64,000 nucleotides of DNA from Rhipicephalus microplus (GCF_043290135.1 NW_027464589.1:7879001-7943000), one strand, 5' to 3'. Positions 11,475 to 23,600 are shown, counted from the first letter of the stretch. Translations and numbers: made by a program. Notes: a model not told the origin generated them from the letters alone.

Positions 11475-12569
11475 TCACGTCATTGCTAGTGCTTCTTTTT
11501 CAATCTGGGAATATCTGGTTTCGGCAGGCGTCAACGATCGCGATGCAAAGGCAACGGGTCGTTTTTCGTTGTTTGGTTGAACTTGCATCAGTACCGCCCC
11601 CAAACCGAATGATGACGCATCGGCGGAAAGAACCGTAGGGTACTTTGCATCATAGTTAGCCATGACGCGCGCCGAACCGATAACGTCTTTAACGTATGAC
11701 AGCGCTTGCTCTTGGGCTGGTCCCCACGTCCATTCAGAACTCTTCAAAAGCAAGTGACGTAACGGCGCCGTTTTTGAAGCCAAATCTGGTATGAATCTTG
11801 CCAGATGATTAGTCATACCGAGCAGCCGTCAAACGTCAGACACGTTATTTGGCGTCGGCAGTTCTTTGATGGCCCGGACCTCTTCAGGGTCTGGCCTGAT
11901 TCCATCTCGACTTAGAACACAACCAAGAAACATTATCTCGGTTACTCCAAAACAACACTTTTCTTTGTTTAGCGTAACACCAGCACTCATGAGACGGTCT
12001 AAAGTAAGACGCAGAGGCTCATCATGTTGAGCTTTGTCGCAGCCATAAATGAGCACATCATCCATCGTGTTTACCACGCCTGGGATTCCTTCCAGAATCT
12101 GCGACATTTTCTTTTGAAAAAACTCAGGTGCTCACGTTATTCCAAACGGTAGTTTCTGAAAACAGTATCGCCCAAATGGCGTAATGAAGGTAGTCAACAA
12201 TTGGCTTTCCGGCGACTACTTCATCTGATAAAATCCAGAATTAGCGTCCAGCTTCGAATAAACCGATGCCCCACTTAACAGACCAAGGCTATCTTCAACC
12301 GTTGGCATAACATAGCGCTCGCGAAGTACACTTTTATTTAGTTGCGTCAAGTCAACGCAAATACGAACGTCTCCGGAAGGTTTGAGTACTGGTACAATAT
12401 CTGCGCACCATTCTGTTGGTTCGTCTACTTTGCGGATTACGTCATCTCGCTCCATTCGCTCGAGCTCCTGCTTCACTCGGTCCCGCAGGGGTAAGGCAAT
12501 GCGACGCGCAACCGGAATAGCAAAGGGTACCGAGTTCGGCTTCAGTCTGATATTGTATTCCCCTTTCAT
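11475..12569 (-). pseudogene. Gypsy reverse transcriptase and RNase H
   Basis: RT blocks in order are VARRIALPLRDRVKQELERM, WCADIVPVLKPSGDVRICVD, and LDANSGFYQMK (ending at 12216). After breaks follow NTMDDVLIYG (an MDD form of the catalytic motif near 12060) and NKEKCCFGVTEIMFLG. RNase H follows from about 11700: [18 protein letters not shown] and [13 protein letters not shown]. At least three in-frame stops or shifts separate the pieces. Confidence 0.9.
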
Positions 12570-13039
12570 AGCTCCCAGACTACCGAAAAGCTGAGGGTAG
12601 GAAGCTTCGATGGCTGCTGCGCTACTGACCGAGTCAGCGAACTTGATAACTTGATCAGCTCAAGGGCTTCGAGCGCTGGAAGACCCAAAAGTATCGAGCG
12701 TAAAGGCGAGACTACGTACTCAGTTTGTCGGACAATGCGTTGTCTCCACTGTATAGTGGCAAGAAATTTTCCGAGAACATGCAGTGGCTCATTCGCAGGG
12801 CCTGTTAAGGTTATGTCGCACTTGTCTAATTTGGTAGGCAATCCCGGAAATGTTTAGGGTACAACGTACACTTCTGCACCCGAGTCAAGTTTAGCGAACA
12901 CCGAAGTGCCGTTAATGATAATTTGAGCATACCGAGAATTGGAGTGCTCCCCATTTACCGTGCTTACGAAATACGCCCCTTTTTCCATATGGAGAGAAGA
13001 AATCTGTACCTTCTTTCGCTCGCCTGCAGCCTTTTTCCG
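12570..13039 (-). pseudogene. Gypsy aspartic protease
   Basis: Following the zinc knuckle the frame gives ITINGTSVFAKLDSGAEV-type text. The retropepsin catalytic DSG triad is visible near 12870-12880 (KLDSGAEVYVVP). A stop or frame change near 12850 is followed by DKCDITLTGPANEPLHVLGK and ILLGLPALEALELIK, the usual flap and C-terminal region. The domain would process the polyprotein. Confidence 0.75.
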
Positions 13040-13883
13040 GCACACCACTGCAAAATGTCCGGAACAACCGCAGTAGTTGCATTTCGCAGCTCGTGCCGGG
13101 CAGGAGGTCCTCGGGTGCTCTCCTTGACCGCAGTTGGGGCATGAACTGGATGTGAGAGGTCGGTAGGACTGTGGTCTGGTGCGTTGACCTTATGTGACCG
13201 GTGCACTGGTCCTTGACGAGGTGCCGGAACGCTGTCCTGAAGAATTATTTCGGGGCTGCCGTTGTTTGTTGACCGCGTCCAGGTTGCTGGCTGGCGCTGC
13301 CGAAGGTTCGTCACTGGTTTCTCGCAGCTGTTGCTGCTGTCGTTGGACGGTCTCCTTCAAGCGAGCTTTTGCCAAAGCGCTGGCGAGTGTAAGATTTGCA
13401 TCCATTTGCAGAGACTCCAAGAGCTTGGCATCACTGAGGCCGACTACAAACCGGTCGCGGATCATGTGTTCCTTTTCCTTGTAGTCGCACCGGTCCGCCA
13501 GTGTGTGCAACGCGGTGATGAATTGGTCGACTGACTCGCCTGGTTGTTGTATGCGTCGGTGAAAACATGCGCTCTCGTAAACGAGGTTCCGTGCGGCCAC
13601 GAAGTGATCGTCGAACTTTTGTTCTGACGACTTCATACTCCTTCTGCTGTTGTTCAGATAGTGTGAAGGTCGAAAAGATCTCTCTCGCTTGCCTGTCCAT
13701 TGTGTAGAGTAGAGTCCGGACTTGCGCTTCTTCACTTAGCTCATTTAAGCCAGACGCAAAGCGGTAGTCGCCGAATAGTTGGATCCAGGAAGGCCATTCG
13801 GACGTTTGGTCGAAGTCAACCGCTGGCGGAGCTGGAACCGCGAACATGCCGTGAACTGGCTTGACTTCTTTGTCTTCTGACAT
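13040..13883 (-). pseudogene. Gypsy gag (capsid and zinc knuckle)
   Basis: The likely start is MSEDKEVKPVHGMF at 13883, 49 bp inside the LTR-PBS junction region. Capsid-like text follows (WPSWIQLFGDYRFASGL, EEAQVRTLLYTMDRQAREI). After a frameshift near 13610 come FVAARNLVYESACFHRRIQQ and GESVDQFITALHTLADRCDY. A glutamine-rich linker leads to a C-x2-C-x4-H-x4-C knuckle, CNYCGCSGHFAVVC, near 13040-13085. Gag forms the particle that packages element RNA. This copy cannot be translated intact. Confidence 0.85.
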
Positions 13884-13931
13884 GGCGCCGCTTGACGAAG
13901 AAAGGTGCAACGCCCCTCGAATATCAGAAGA

Positions 13932-13949
13932 ATCCCACTTCTGACACCA
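13932..13949 (-). other. tRNA primer-binding site of the Gypsy element
   Basis: TGGTGTCAGAAGTGGGAT begins directly after the LTR on the minus strand. It has the form expected for pairing with the 3' end of a tRNA, and I believe it is the tRNA-Leu type. The tRNA identity was not checked. Confidence 0.7.
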
Positions 13950-14190
13950 TGTCGTGTTGCGCCCTAGCGAAAGGACGTGCGCGTCCGGGCCGGCCGCAGG
14001 AGCTGAGAAAGGGACTGAGCCGCTTCCGATGCGCGCGAGATAACGTCCATCCTCTATTCCATGCAACCAGCATACATATATAGCAGACACTCATGTGACC
14101 AATGACGTCACGTACAAACGACACTTTACAATTGCGGGCGACAGCACCAGATAACGCGGACACTTGACGCCCCTGGGCGCTATCACCACA
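13950..14190 (-). repeat. 5' LTR of the Gypsy element
   Basis: On the minus strand the LTR starts TGTGGTGATAGCGCC and ends GCAACACGACA, giving TG...CA ends and a length of 241 bp. A TATATA stretch (about 14073 on the + strand) may be its promoter. It is bounded inward by the primer-binding site. Confidence 0.8.
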
Positions 14191-14720
14191 CATTTAATGT
14201 AGCCAGGATATCCTCCACCCGTGGCAACGGATATTGCTCAGTGCGACAGGCTTTGTTGACCGTTAGCTTAAAATTGCCGCAAAGGCGGATGCAGCCATTC
14301 CGTTTCACTATCGGTATCACTGGCGCTGTCCACTCCGCATGAGGCACCGGTATAATAATACCCGCGCCGGAAAGGCGGTTCAGTTCCGCGTCAACCTTTG
14401 GCCGAAAAGCATACAGAACTTCGCGTGCTTTCCAAAATTTTGGCACCACGTTTTCTCGTGTCTAAAAATGTACCGGTGGCCCTTTTATGAGCCCTAAACC
14501 TGGCGCGAACACATCAGCGAATTCTGCTAGCAACCGGTCCACGTTAACGTCGTCAGCACCGAGTAACGGCAGCTGCTCACCTGACGTGTTCACGTTCATT
14601 GCCCGTGCCTTGAGCATGTGGAACGCTTGAATCAGGTCGCGTCCGCAGAGGTTTGCGCCGGAGCAACCAAGGACTTGCAAAGATCCAGCCGTCGACCATT
14701 GACCGCTGCGAGTTGGTTAT
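14191..14720 (-). pseudogene. Second Ty3/Gypsy pol fragment (protease end and RT start)
   Basis: Minus-strand text reads NLCGRDLIQAFHM-type protease end, then LLAEFADVFAPGLG and VPHAEWTAPVIPIVKRNG. It ends CRTEQYPLPRVEDILATL at 14191, exactly where the 5' LTR of the first Gypsy element begins. The two halves (14680-14462 and 14449-14183) are in one frame interrupted by a stop at about 14460. It is a different lineage from the neighbouring element. Its remaining RT is absent, so the junction may be an insertion followed by loss of the far side. Confidence 0.8.
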
Positions 14721-17480
14721 TCTTCCTGTCCTGAGTCATAGCAGGGCTCTTTCTGAAGTTCACAGCGAACAAACGATCGCCACACCCGCTTTACAAATTA
14801 ATGTGGCGCGGAACTTCTTAATTGCAACAGGCAGTCGACAGTACCATGACAAAGTAGCGCATGTCTGTGCGCGTCACAATGAACAAGCAGACGCCGGAAA
14901 CGCGACTTGGCCAATTGGATGCCTAGGTTTTGTCACGTGCCCCAATCAGCCAATAGAATCGCGCGTTGGTGCTTCTTGATGACGCGTTTGTGCTGAAAAA
15001 CCAATGAGCGAGGCGAGCCAGAGGTGGCAGGAAATGGCAGCCGAATATTCCCTTGCTTTAGGTGTGATGTCTGAAGCATTGGCGACCGCGAAACACAACT
15101 CGACTGTTGCAAGTGCACTATGCACACCTTTCTTTTTATGAACAATGCGAGTCGCTGCTTTCATAATTAGAAAGTTGTTTCCGTATAATGTAGCCACTGC
15201 AAAGTGTCTCATTAGCATGGCACCAAGCCGGACATCTTTAACTTGGACTTAAAATTTCATTGGTGCACCACCCTGGAAAGCTTGGCTTAAAAATCTGAAA
15301 TTGGGCACAAACGAGATCGCACTTTCGAGCTTAACTGAGGGCAGCACACGTGGAACCAAGTTTGGGTATAGGGTCGGGAGAAGAGCCGCGACAACCAGTG
15401 CCAAGCTTGCAAGTCCGCTGGCTGGTGGGAAAGGCGAGAGCCCGCATTGTAAAGCCTTTTCATTTGTGGAACAGCACCTTCACTGACAGGTAAATCAAGG
15501 GCACTCGTTCGGTATTTGCACTCGTTAATGGCACAACTATTTTCCGACGCAGGCGTGTTTGCCTGCCGTGGTGTGAGTGGAGTGCCAGCCACAATAGGCC
15601 TGCGCTGGATTTGCACTTAAGATCTGGCACTGAAGTTTGGACATTCTCGCGTGGGCTGGCTGCGGTTTGACTCTGTCTATGCCAAGCCAAGACACCACGA
15701 TAAGGACCTAAGGTCAACCAGCTTCGCTCGAACCCCTGACAGCAATAGTTTGTTTGCGAACAGCGATGTGTAGCTTTGTGAATGATAATGCCGAAATTGA
15801 ATCATGAATGCTCTAAAGTGCCAATCACTGGCACGCGTACGTTCGCGTCTATGCGTCAAAAGCGTCAAATGCGCCTCTCTGCGTCGACGTCGGAGGGGCA
15901 TACGCGAGCAGGCGCGAGGGATCAAGCCGGGCTTGATATTTCGCCTCGCTTACGCTACGTCACCATGCGTACGGCGGCGCCAACCAACCAGAGGCCGCGA
16001 TGACTCCGAATGCTATGCCTAATGGCCGCCGCTTCGAAGGCACAGCCGAGTGCTGAAAGCAAGCATGAAAACTACTCCAAACGTTCCTGAATGACCGCTT
16101 CGTAATCTAGAACGACAATGAAACGACGAACGACTGCGAGTGCTACCAGCGTGACTCGGTTTCATGCCGAGTTCAAGCGACGCCGACAAATCCAGCGAAT
16201 GCCGGCCGGCTATGCTAGCGCCGGTCCCGTGTGCGATCGTCGGCCGAGCGAAAGGAGCATGTCAGTGTCCTTGTGCTTTGATCTGTGACTTTCTGTGCTA
16301 AAAATGAGTGTAAACGAACTTCGGAGGTTCGAAGGTTTGAGCGTGAGCCCTCGCCTACCGCGGAGGCAATTCAGATCGGTGTCATCTGCATCCAGGGCAG
16401 GCCTCTACCATCTAGTTCGTATGAACCAGCACATGCGAGGCACATCTGCTGAAAAAACTTTATTTACGGTAGTTTCCGTCGCAACATAGACATCATATAC
16501 AACGCCCGAAATATCGCGTAGTTCATACGGAGGAGTTTTTACCTGCACTGTGTTTGTTTTCAACATCGGTATTCATCATCGCTGAAAGCGAACCTCGCAC
16601 TAGCCAGCAGATTTCCGTGATGTGAAAACGTACGTACCTATATAAGTGTATTCGCGAATTGTATGACGCGAAAACATTCGTTGGCTTCGGTGCTAATCGT
16701 TTTCGTGTGTTGCCAACCTAATAACAAGCGTGCGCTGGTTGGTAGCAGTGAGATGTGACTTCGTGTCGGGTACCAGCGACGCTGAAACATTGAGCTGTCA
16801 GCGGTCTCATTTCCATTCACGTACAAGACAGAAACTCGAGCGTGCATTGCTGTGGTGATCGAAAAAGAAAGTTGCATGATTAAGTGCTACTGGTATTGCC
16901 TGCTATTTCACTTCTCGCTTCTTCTGCTTCTCTGCCACGCTCTGTAGCACATACGTTGTTTGGAGGCATTCTAACACACACATTCTTAATTTATAGTTCA
17001 TTCTGATACTTATAGCTACAGACATACAAAGGCGCTTCTCTGTCGTTTTAGTTTACTATAACATAACGGGTGTTTTTTTACATCTGGACAAATAACTGAA
17101 AACCTTGTGAGAAGCACCTGATTTGAAATCAGCTGCACGATGACACGATTGTTGGAAGAAAAGATCACCACATGTATGCACAGAATGAATGAAGGTGCAC
17201 TAGTATGGTACTGCACTTTATATAGAAGAAATGCAAAAAGTACCTCATGTGACTTATGAGACCTTTCAGAGATGTGCATGTATTTATCTGTTCCTCCAGA
17301 CTGTAATGAGCTGAATATATTCGATGGTTCCGAACATTGAATATTTGTATGTGTTTCCAAGGAGTCCCTCATTTCTGTTCAGTTTTTTAGTATATGCATT
17401 AACTTGGATTATATATACGCATGCACTTAAGCATATTCAGTTTAGTTCTGTTAGAAAACTTGCCAAAACTTCTGTACGGT
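14721..17480. other. Intronic sequence without a recognised gene
   Basis: The first kilobase may be degraded gag/pol of the second Gypsy element. I found only a weak VAIVCS-like protease echo near 14790 on the minus strand. From about 15650 to 17480 no coding region, tRNA or repeat terminus could be supported. Confidence 0.4.
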
Positions 17481-18990
17481 GCTCTGGTGCAATCCTTTGA
17501 TCGGTATCTGTCCCATCAAAAATTTTTGGCATGCTTTATTGCATTATAGGTATTTTGACAATTGATAACATGTGAAAGCCGCAGTGCTTGGCTGTAATCT
17601 CAAAACCAATGTCTGTCTCATCAAGAAGTGTCAGATGCATTTTGTAGATGTTAAAGGATATTTAAACTACCAGCAAAGTGCTGAAGTCTTCAACACAACA
17701 CTGATCCGCAATCACCACCCAGCTTAGAAGTCATTTGTAGAGCTCTCTAACACGTTCAAATGAAGTTATCAAACACTGGATTGATCTACTTGGTTTGATT
17801 CCTAATACCAGTGTGTCTGACTTTTTGGAGGCACTTGTATTATAATAATGTCCTATTTCTCTTATTTATTACAGGGGTGCACTGAAGGGTAGTGATATTT
17901 GTTTACCTTGGCACACTTAATGTGATATTACTGTTGAAATCCTTTCATTTTGTATATATGTACGCCACTTTTGCAGTAGCCTCACAGTGAGCAGCCGTAT
18001 TTGAAAATAAATAAATATAACATCTGAAAGTGTTCCACGCTGTGCTCGGTTCCAATCTGGTCACTAATATCTGTTGCATCATGATGTGTCGGGTGTGTTT
18101 TATTGCATTGGAGAACATTTTGGCTGCCTTCCATGAAGGGTTCAGTTCCAGTATTATGACCGATATCTGTGACTTCATGAACAGTTGGGTGTCGTAGTTT
18201 TAGAGAAAACTTTGACTTGAGACAATGTCCAGAAGTTTTCCACTAAGGATTCAGTTCTAATATTATGACCGATATCTGTGACTTCATGAACAGTTGGGTG
18301 TCGTCTGTCGTTTTAGAGAATACTTTGACTGAAGACAACGTCCAGAAGTCTTGTATTAAGGTTTCAGTTCTAATATTATGACCAATATCTGTGACTTCAT
18401 GAACAATTGGGTGTCGTTTCAGAGAATACTTTGACTAAAGACAACGTCCAGAAGTCTTCCATACAGGGTTCAGTTCCAATATTATGCCCGCTATCTGTGA
18501 CTTCATGAATAGTTGGGTGTCGTTTGTCGTGTTAGAGAATACTTTGACTAAAGACAACTTCCAGAAGTCTTGCATTAAGGTTTCAGTTCTAATATTATGA
18601 CCGATATCTGTGACTTCATAAATAGTTGGGTGTCATTTGTCGTTTTAGAGAATACTTTGACTAAAGACAACGCCCAGAAGTCTTCCATACAGGGGTCAGT
18701 TGCAATATTATGACCGATATCTGTCACATCATGAAGTGTCAGGCACAGTTAGTTGCATTAGAGCACATTTCGACTATGGAAAATGCCCGAAGCATTCTAC
18801 GCAGTATCTGGTTCCTATCTTATGGCCAATATCAGTTGTATCAATAAGAACCAGGTGTGCTTTGTTGCATTAGAAGATATTTTGAACACACACATCAGCC
18901 GAAAGCCTGCTACTTTGGCCTCAATTGTAGTCTTATGACTGACTTAAATCTGTCAGATCATGAAGTTGCGGCGTGATTATTAAGTTGACT
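17480..18990 (+). repeat. Minisatellite, ~107-113-bp unit
   Basis: The key motif TATTATGACCGATATCTGTG followed by ACTTCATGAA recurs. In the core its landmarks lie near 18163, 18272, 18385, 18492, 18603 and 18715, giving spacings of 107-113 bp. Each unit also has GTTGGGTGTCGTTT, GAGAATACTTTGACTAAAGA and CCAGAAGTCTT. Junctions alternate between CCATACAGGGTTCAGTTCC and CATTAAGGTTTCAGTTCTAA, suggesting a two-unit higher-order pattern. Outer units (17480-18140 and 18750-18990) are much more diverged. Confidence 0.85.
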
Positions 18991-20237
18991 GATATAAAAT
19001 ATGTTGTGTAAATATACTGAAGGTACCAGCATATGCAAGATATTGTTAGTAACTTTGGTAGTGCAGGTATAGAAACCCGGTGGTTTGTAAACCTGATCAG
19101 GAGGGCAGCCACGCCTCATTCACCGCAGAGAGGAGGGGGGGAGAGCTCAATGTCAACTCCATATATTAACATAATAGGGAGGGGGTGCTAAGTTAGCCCT
19201 GGGAGGAGCACTAAGACAAACTTTTGCCCCCCCCCCCCCCCCCTTCCTCCTTAAGGAGAACCCTGCACACGCCTATGATAGACGTACAGTATGCTAGACG
19301 CGAATGTTCCCGCGGCGCACGCACCGATGTTGATTTCTGGTGCATACCACTGTAGTTACTTTGGGCACTGAAATGTCAATTACTTCTCAAATAGTCTAAA
19401 CTGTGGTGGTTGAAGCACTATCAACTTGTTAACGTGTTCTCATATCCTCTAAAACATTCATTCCCGCTCCAGTTGAGAACGTGCCATTCTGTGCTGAACT
19501 TGGACAGTTCTAAGCCAAAAGATCAAGCAACATTGTGCATCGGCCTTTGACGCGTGGCCGTCAACGCGGTCGACGCGTGCCAGTAGCTGCGCGCCCTTTT
19601 CCTCCACAGGCGCGACTAGACGATTTTGACGTGTAGGTGCGTGCATACGCGTGCCAGTGGTTGGCACTTAATGCATTGTATAATATATACTAGCATCTGA
19701 CTCTAACAATACTTTCTTGACCTTCTCAATGCCCCGAAGGGATGCTCTATCTACGTCAATTCGCAGAAAATGTCGATTGCACCTGAATACTCAACGCGCA
19801 CATACTGTTGCTTCAAAATTACAGTCAGAACTGCCTCCTCATGGAAGACTTTCAAACCATACAAGCATCTCGAGTTTCCAAATGTGGTGCTGGGGGTCCT
19901 TTGAGCTTTGCTTGGCTAAACTCGTTCCCTTTCATTTTTTCCTCTTTTTTTCTCATGCTTCACTCCTTGTCAGTTTGTTTCTTGTCGCCTCCTCCTTCTG
20001 CGCGGTCATTACCTTGCTTATCTGAGCCATACTACAACCGGTGTTTCTTGGGGGGGGGGGGGGGGGCTGCACAGTAATCGATATCTGTATACATGGAGTT
20101 CTATGGGATCATAAAACGAAGAGAAGTCTGCTTTAGAGCCGATCGTGTGCTATTGGCCTTGTGTGCAACCAATGGCGGCGCTGCAAACCTCGCTTGTATG
20201 ACTTTAGTTCGAGGATTCACGCACCTTCAAAGCGTGG

Positions 20238-20487
20238 TGCGCCTTTTCCGCGGTGGTCTAGTGGCTAAGGTACTCGGCTGCTGACCCGCAGGTCGCGGGA
20301 TTGAATCCCGGCTGCAGCGGCTGCATTTCTGATGGAGGTGGAAATGTTGTAAGCCCGTGTGCTCAGATTTGGGTGCACGTTAAAGAACCCCAGGTAGTCG
20401 AAATTTTTCGGAGCCCTCCACTACTGGCATCTCTCATAGTCATATGGTGGTTTTGGGACGTTAAACACCACATATCTATTAATCAAT
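20238..20487 (+). mobile_element. tRNA-derived SINE (Ruka type), copy 3
   Basis: A-box GTGGTCTAGTGG, B-box-like GGGATTGAATCCC, the conserved body and a degenerate AAT-rich tail are present. It is flanked by a perfect 12-bp target-site duplication, TTCAAAGCGTGG, at 20226-20237 and 20488-20499. Confidence 0.95.
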
Positions 20488-20677
20488 TTCAAAGCGTGGC
20501 ACTGTATAGAAACCACCATCGTGGTAAAACTCTGCAAAGACGCGCTTAAATTGGTTATCTTGTTGTATGATGGCTACCGAAGCTGTTCTAGTGTCCGCTT
20601 TTAGCGCTCATTGTAAAAGCACAGCGCTTTGTTTGTTAAAACTGGGGCCTCTTGTCTCCGCGGCGAGTGACTGCGCG

Positions 20678-20890
20678 ATGGTGGAGTACTGCTGCGTGCA
20701 TCTATGTGATCACCAACCCATGAAGAGGGCTTTAGCTTTCAGAACTATCCCAAGGACCCGAAGGTTAGGAAAAAGGGAATAGTTCAACTCGGAGAAAAGC
20801 GCCCAACGTCTTTATCGACCGTGTGCGGGAAGTACTTGGTTGACAGTGAGTTTTGCTATACCCGCCCTACGCTCCACTTTTTGGGGAGCT
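20678..20890 (+). pseudogene. THAP-domain relic
   Basis: From ATG at 20678 the frame reads MVEYCCVHLCDHQPMKRALA and FRTIP. This is the start of a THAP zinc finger (C-x4-C near the N-terminus, then F-x-IP). A frameshift near 20755 changes frame, and the next part reads PKDPKVRKKGIVQLGEKR and STVCGKYLVDSEF. It matches the C-terminal half of THAP, where the usual W is G and the zinc-ligand His of the C-x2-H motif appears as Tyr. THAP domains bind DNA in P-element-type transposases and some host regulators. No transposase body was recognised downstream. Confidence 0.55.
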
Positions 20891-23492
20891 TTCAATTGAC
20901 CGTGTTTCAGCGCCTCGCCAGTAATTCAGCCATTCATTGCATGCAGGCTACAGGCGTAGGCGACTAACACCAGGTGAGGTGCCTTTCCAAAACCTACCGC
21001 GAGGGCCCCTAGACAAGAAGCCGCCGGCGCGGCCTCCCCGAATAGCCTTGGTTGAGCGCGCCTTGTCAGCGCAGCTGAGTCGGGCAGAGCATTTGAGACT
21101 ACAGCTTTATTTGGTTGGTGTATGTACACATATGTATACATAGTTTACTGATCAAGACAAGTGCGCACCTGGGACACTACTGACCATGAATTCACAAGCG
21201 AAACCTGCTGTCACTGTTTATTTAGTGGACATTTACTCAAGGTTGTCAATAATTTTTGTGGCTCCGTGCGCGGTATATACAATCAGCGACTATTTTTTAT
21301 ATTCTGATCCCCGAGCGGTAATGATATGAACTACTTAATGTCGCTCTCATTCAACGAACATTGAGACAAACTGCAGACATTCATTTGCATTGGCCAGAGA
21401 GTGCATTAAGGCAGAACGTGCCCTGTTCCCGAGTCACACGAGCATCTATCCCTAAAGGCTCCTGTTACTGTGATGCAACTCAGGCTTGTGCCCTGCCGAT
21501 GCCCATAACTGCAATCCAAGCACGATTATTTCAAATTTGGTAATTTGATACCGCTTTGCATTTCTAGTGGATGTCATGAACGGTCGATTGATTGCTGAAG
21601 CAGCAATTTAAACGGCTGCTCTGCAGTAATTATTTCATGTGTTTGTGAATGCCAGAGGGGCAGAAATTGGCAATTCTCACACATCGTCACGTTCACTGTC
21701 ACTGTCGTCGCACTGCAGAAAGAATATCCTAAGGAGAAGGGCAGGCTTACCCTTCTCTTTAGGATTGTTGCGAAAGCCAACGTCTTTTTCATGGGCGCAA
21801 GAGGCGCACCGAAGCACAGAGAACATTTCATCATTGTGCCGCACTCTATCACCACGGGGACGTTGTGTGACGGGTTCACAAATCCATGTATTTATAGAGC
21901 CTGTGGAAACGATGGTGCGGAACATAAAGGATGTAGCAGAATAGAGGAATACTTTTCCGGACATCTGCGATGCTTGTGTGCACTTAGAAGATGCGCCACT
22001 TTGCGAAAATCTCCTCAGACTCGTAGCACTTGCTGCCACACGAGACCGATCGTTCCTAATTTGTGTGCAGCACATCGCCTACACAGCTGATGCCGTTCCT
22101 GCCGGGGTGCTTTCGTACGCCCGCGTTTGTCATCAAAATGTGTTCTTGATGCCCCCCCCCCCCCCCCCCTCCACTCTGTTCCTGATTGCACACGGGCGCG
22201 GTGATCGTGACCTGCTTTCATCGTGAAGGCTGTGAGGCAGACTTAGCCGATTCGCACAGAAAGGCAGCGTGGATGGCAGCGTGTGTGAGTGATTAAAAGC
22301 GTGCAGTACGAAGACAACTGTGCCACATGCAGGAACAAGGAGGTAGCTGAAGATGCTTATCATAAAGCGATTAAGTCTTACTGGCATGTTTACTGCATTG
22401 CCGCCATCGTTGAGCATTTCTGGTGCTTATCTGTTAGACATCACCTCACTCCATGAGAATACCAGCCTGCTTCGATTTTTTTTATTTGCTTCACCCCATA
22501 GCACTTGTGCATTGCGGCAAAAGCCGACGTTCGACCATTTTTGTGACGCCAAACGACACTTGAAGGCTCTCGTTTAAGCCTACGAAATTATAGACGTAGC
22601 AAACTTGGGGACTTTAGGTAATTCTGCTTTATACCTTGAATGTGGGCTGAAAGCCCCCAAAAAATCGGACACCAAAGAGTTCCAGCGTCGAAAACTTCGG
22701 ATGTGTTTATTCATAGATGTTGATAGGGCTTGTGATGCTGCCTTGAAGTCGTCTGAATTTGCCAGCATGTCTGAAAAATCTGCCTTCAGAAAAATCGGCA
22801 GTCAACCGATTTTCAGTCACGTTGGAATGAAGTGCTATGGTTTTAATTTTTGTCATTGGCTTTGTCTATTAAATGAAGTGAGGTTATCTGTCGGTGATAT
22901 AATTTTCTTTAATTTTTTACTCTGCTTTTTACTCTGCTTGAATAGCGTGTAATTTTATTATTTGTGCGTGATGAACACAATATTCAAAAATGGAAGGAAG
23001 GGTTGGATGCGATGAAAAAATCCGTAATCAGGGGTTGGGGGAGAGGGGGGCGGGTGTCAGACTGACGTTTCGACAGGCAGACTTTTTTTTTTCGACATGC
23101 AGACTTTTCTTTCTTGCGGTTACAACAGAACAGTTTTGTTTTGACGAAGATACAACTTGCAACATTGGCTCAACACAACTTTTGTTTACGGATTTCCTTG
23201 TAAGCACAATAGGTGTCTTAAGATTAATTCTAGCAATATCTGCTCCAAAAGCCAGTTTTGCTGCTCCAAAAGCTGCTCAAAAGCAGTCTAAGCCAGTAGC
23301 ATCACTGAAAGTGGTTTTTAGCTGATTTTGAGAATTCATTGTGCATTCCAGGCTGTGTGCTGCGCTGTGAAATTTGGCTCGCGAGTTTTCAGGAGCCTTG
23401 CTCAAAAGGTGTTGCAGGTTTCCTTGAACAACCCTAGAAGCTCCTTTCCATTTTGGAACCTTTAAGAAGCCTCTTTGTACTTGTGCTTTCAG

Positions 23493-23600
23493 CTGGCCAA
23501 GACCGAGGGACAGTCATACAAGGTGTTTGCCACTGACGCCATCATTGCCTGCCTCATGTGTGCCGGTCGGTCGGTCTACTCCTGGGACATTGTGGTTCAG
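23493..23600 (+). CDS. eIF3d: eIF3d exon (eukaryotic translation initiation factor 3 subunit d)
   Basis: A 108-bp, 36-codon exon in phase 0 on both sides: LAKTEGQSYKVFATDAIIAC then LMCAGRSVYSWDIVVQ. The residues match the eIF3d segment that directly follows the text of the exon at 6555-6879 in other animals. It is bounded by acceptor TTGTGCTTTCAG|C and the near-consensus donor CAG|GTGAGTACAG. No exon starting RVG..., as expected next, was found in the remaining 40.4 kb. Confidence 0.95.

Larger units (their letters stand above)
10165..14190 (-). mobile_element. Ty3/Gypsy retrotransposon, 3' truncated
   Basis: On the minus strand the order is 5' LTR (14190-13950), primer-binding site, gag, protease, reverse transcriptase, RNase H and integrase. 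The element stops in the integrase C-terminal region at about 10165, where it meets LINE sequence, so the 3' LTR is missing. Reading frames are broken at several points (near 13610, 12850, 12570, 12215, 12110, 11828, 11475 and 10430), so the copy is dead. The right flank is CATTT (14191), but without a left LTR a target duplication cannot be tested. Confidence 0.92.
6880..23492 (+). other. eIF3d intron, 16.6 kb, TE-filled
   Basis: The donor GTGAGG at 6880 and the acceptor TTGTGCTTTCAG ending at 23492 join two exons in phase 0. The intron holds two SINEs, Mutator-like copy B, a LINE fragment, two Gypsy pieces, the minisatellite and the THAP relic. Stretches with no gene I can support are 6880-7286, 7558-8480, 14721-17480, 18991-20225, 20500-20670 and 20890-23490. 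Open frames there are short and unlike any family I know. 17- to 18-bp C or G runs occur at 19227-19243, 20050-20066 and 22152-22169. Confidence 0.85.

Noticed and set aside
18140..18750. CRISPR array
   Set aside because: Repeats are about 110 bp, contiguous and in eukaryotic DNA; there are no unique spacers.
21560..22230. Overlapping 100-130-codon frames with cysteines
   Set aside because: I considered a further Mutator-like N-terminus, but the ordered motifs are absent.
22605..22952. 115-codon + strand frame ending in a hydrophobic stretch
   Set aside because: A P-element-type C-terminus was considered, but the similarity was too weak. The frame is followed by A/T-rich sequence.
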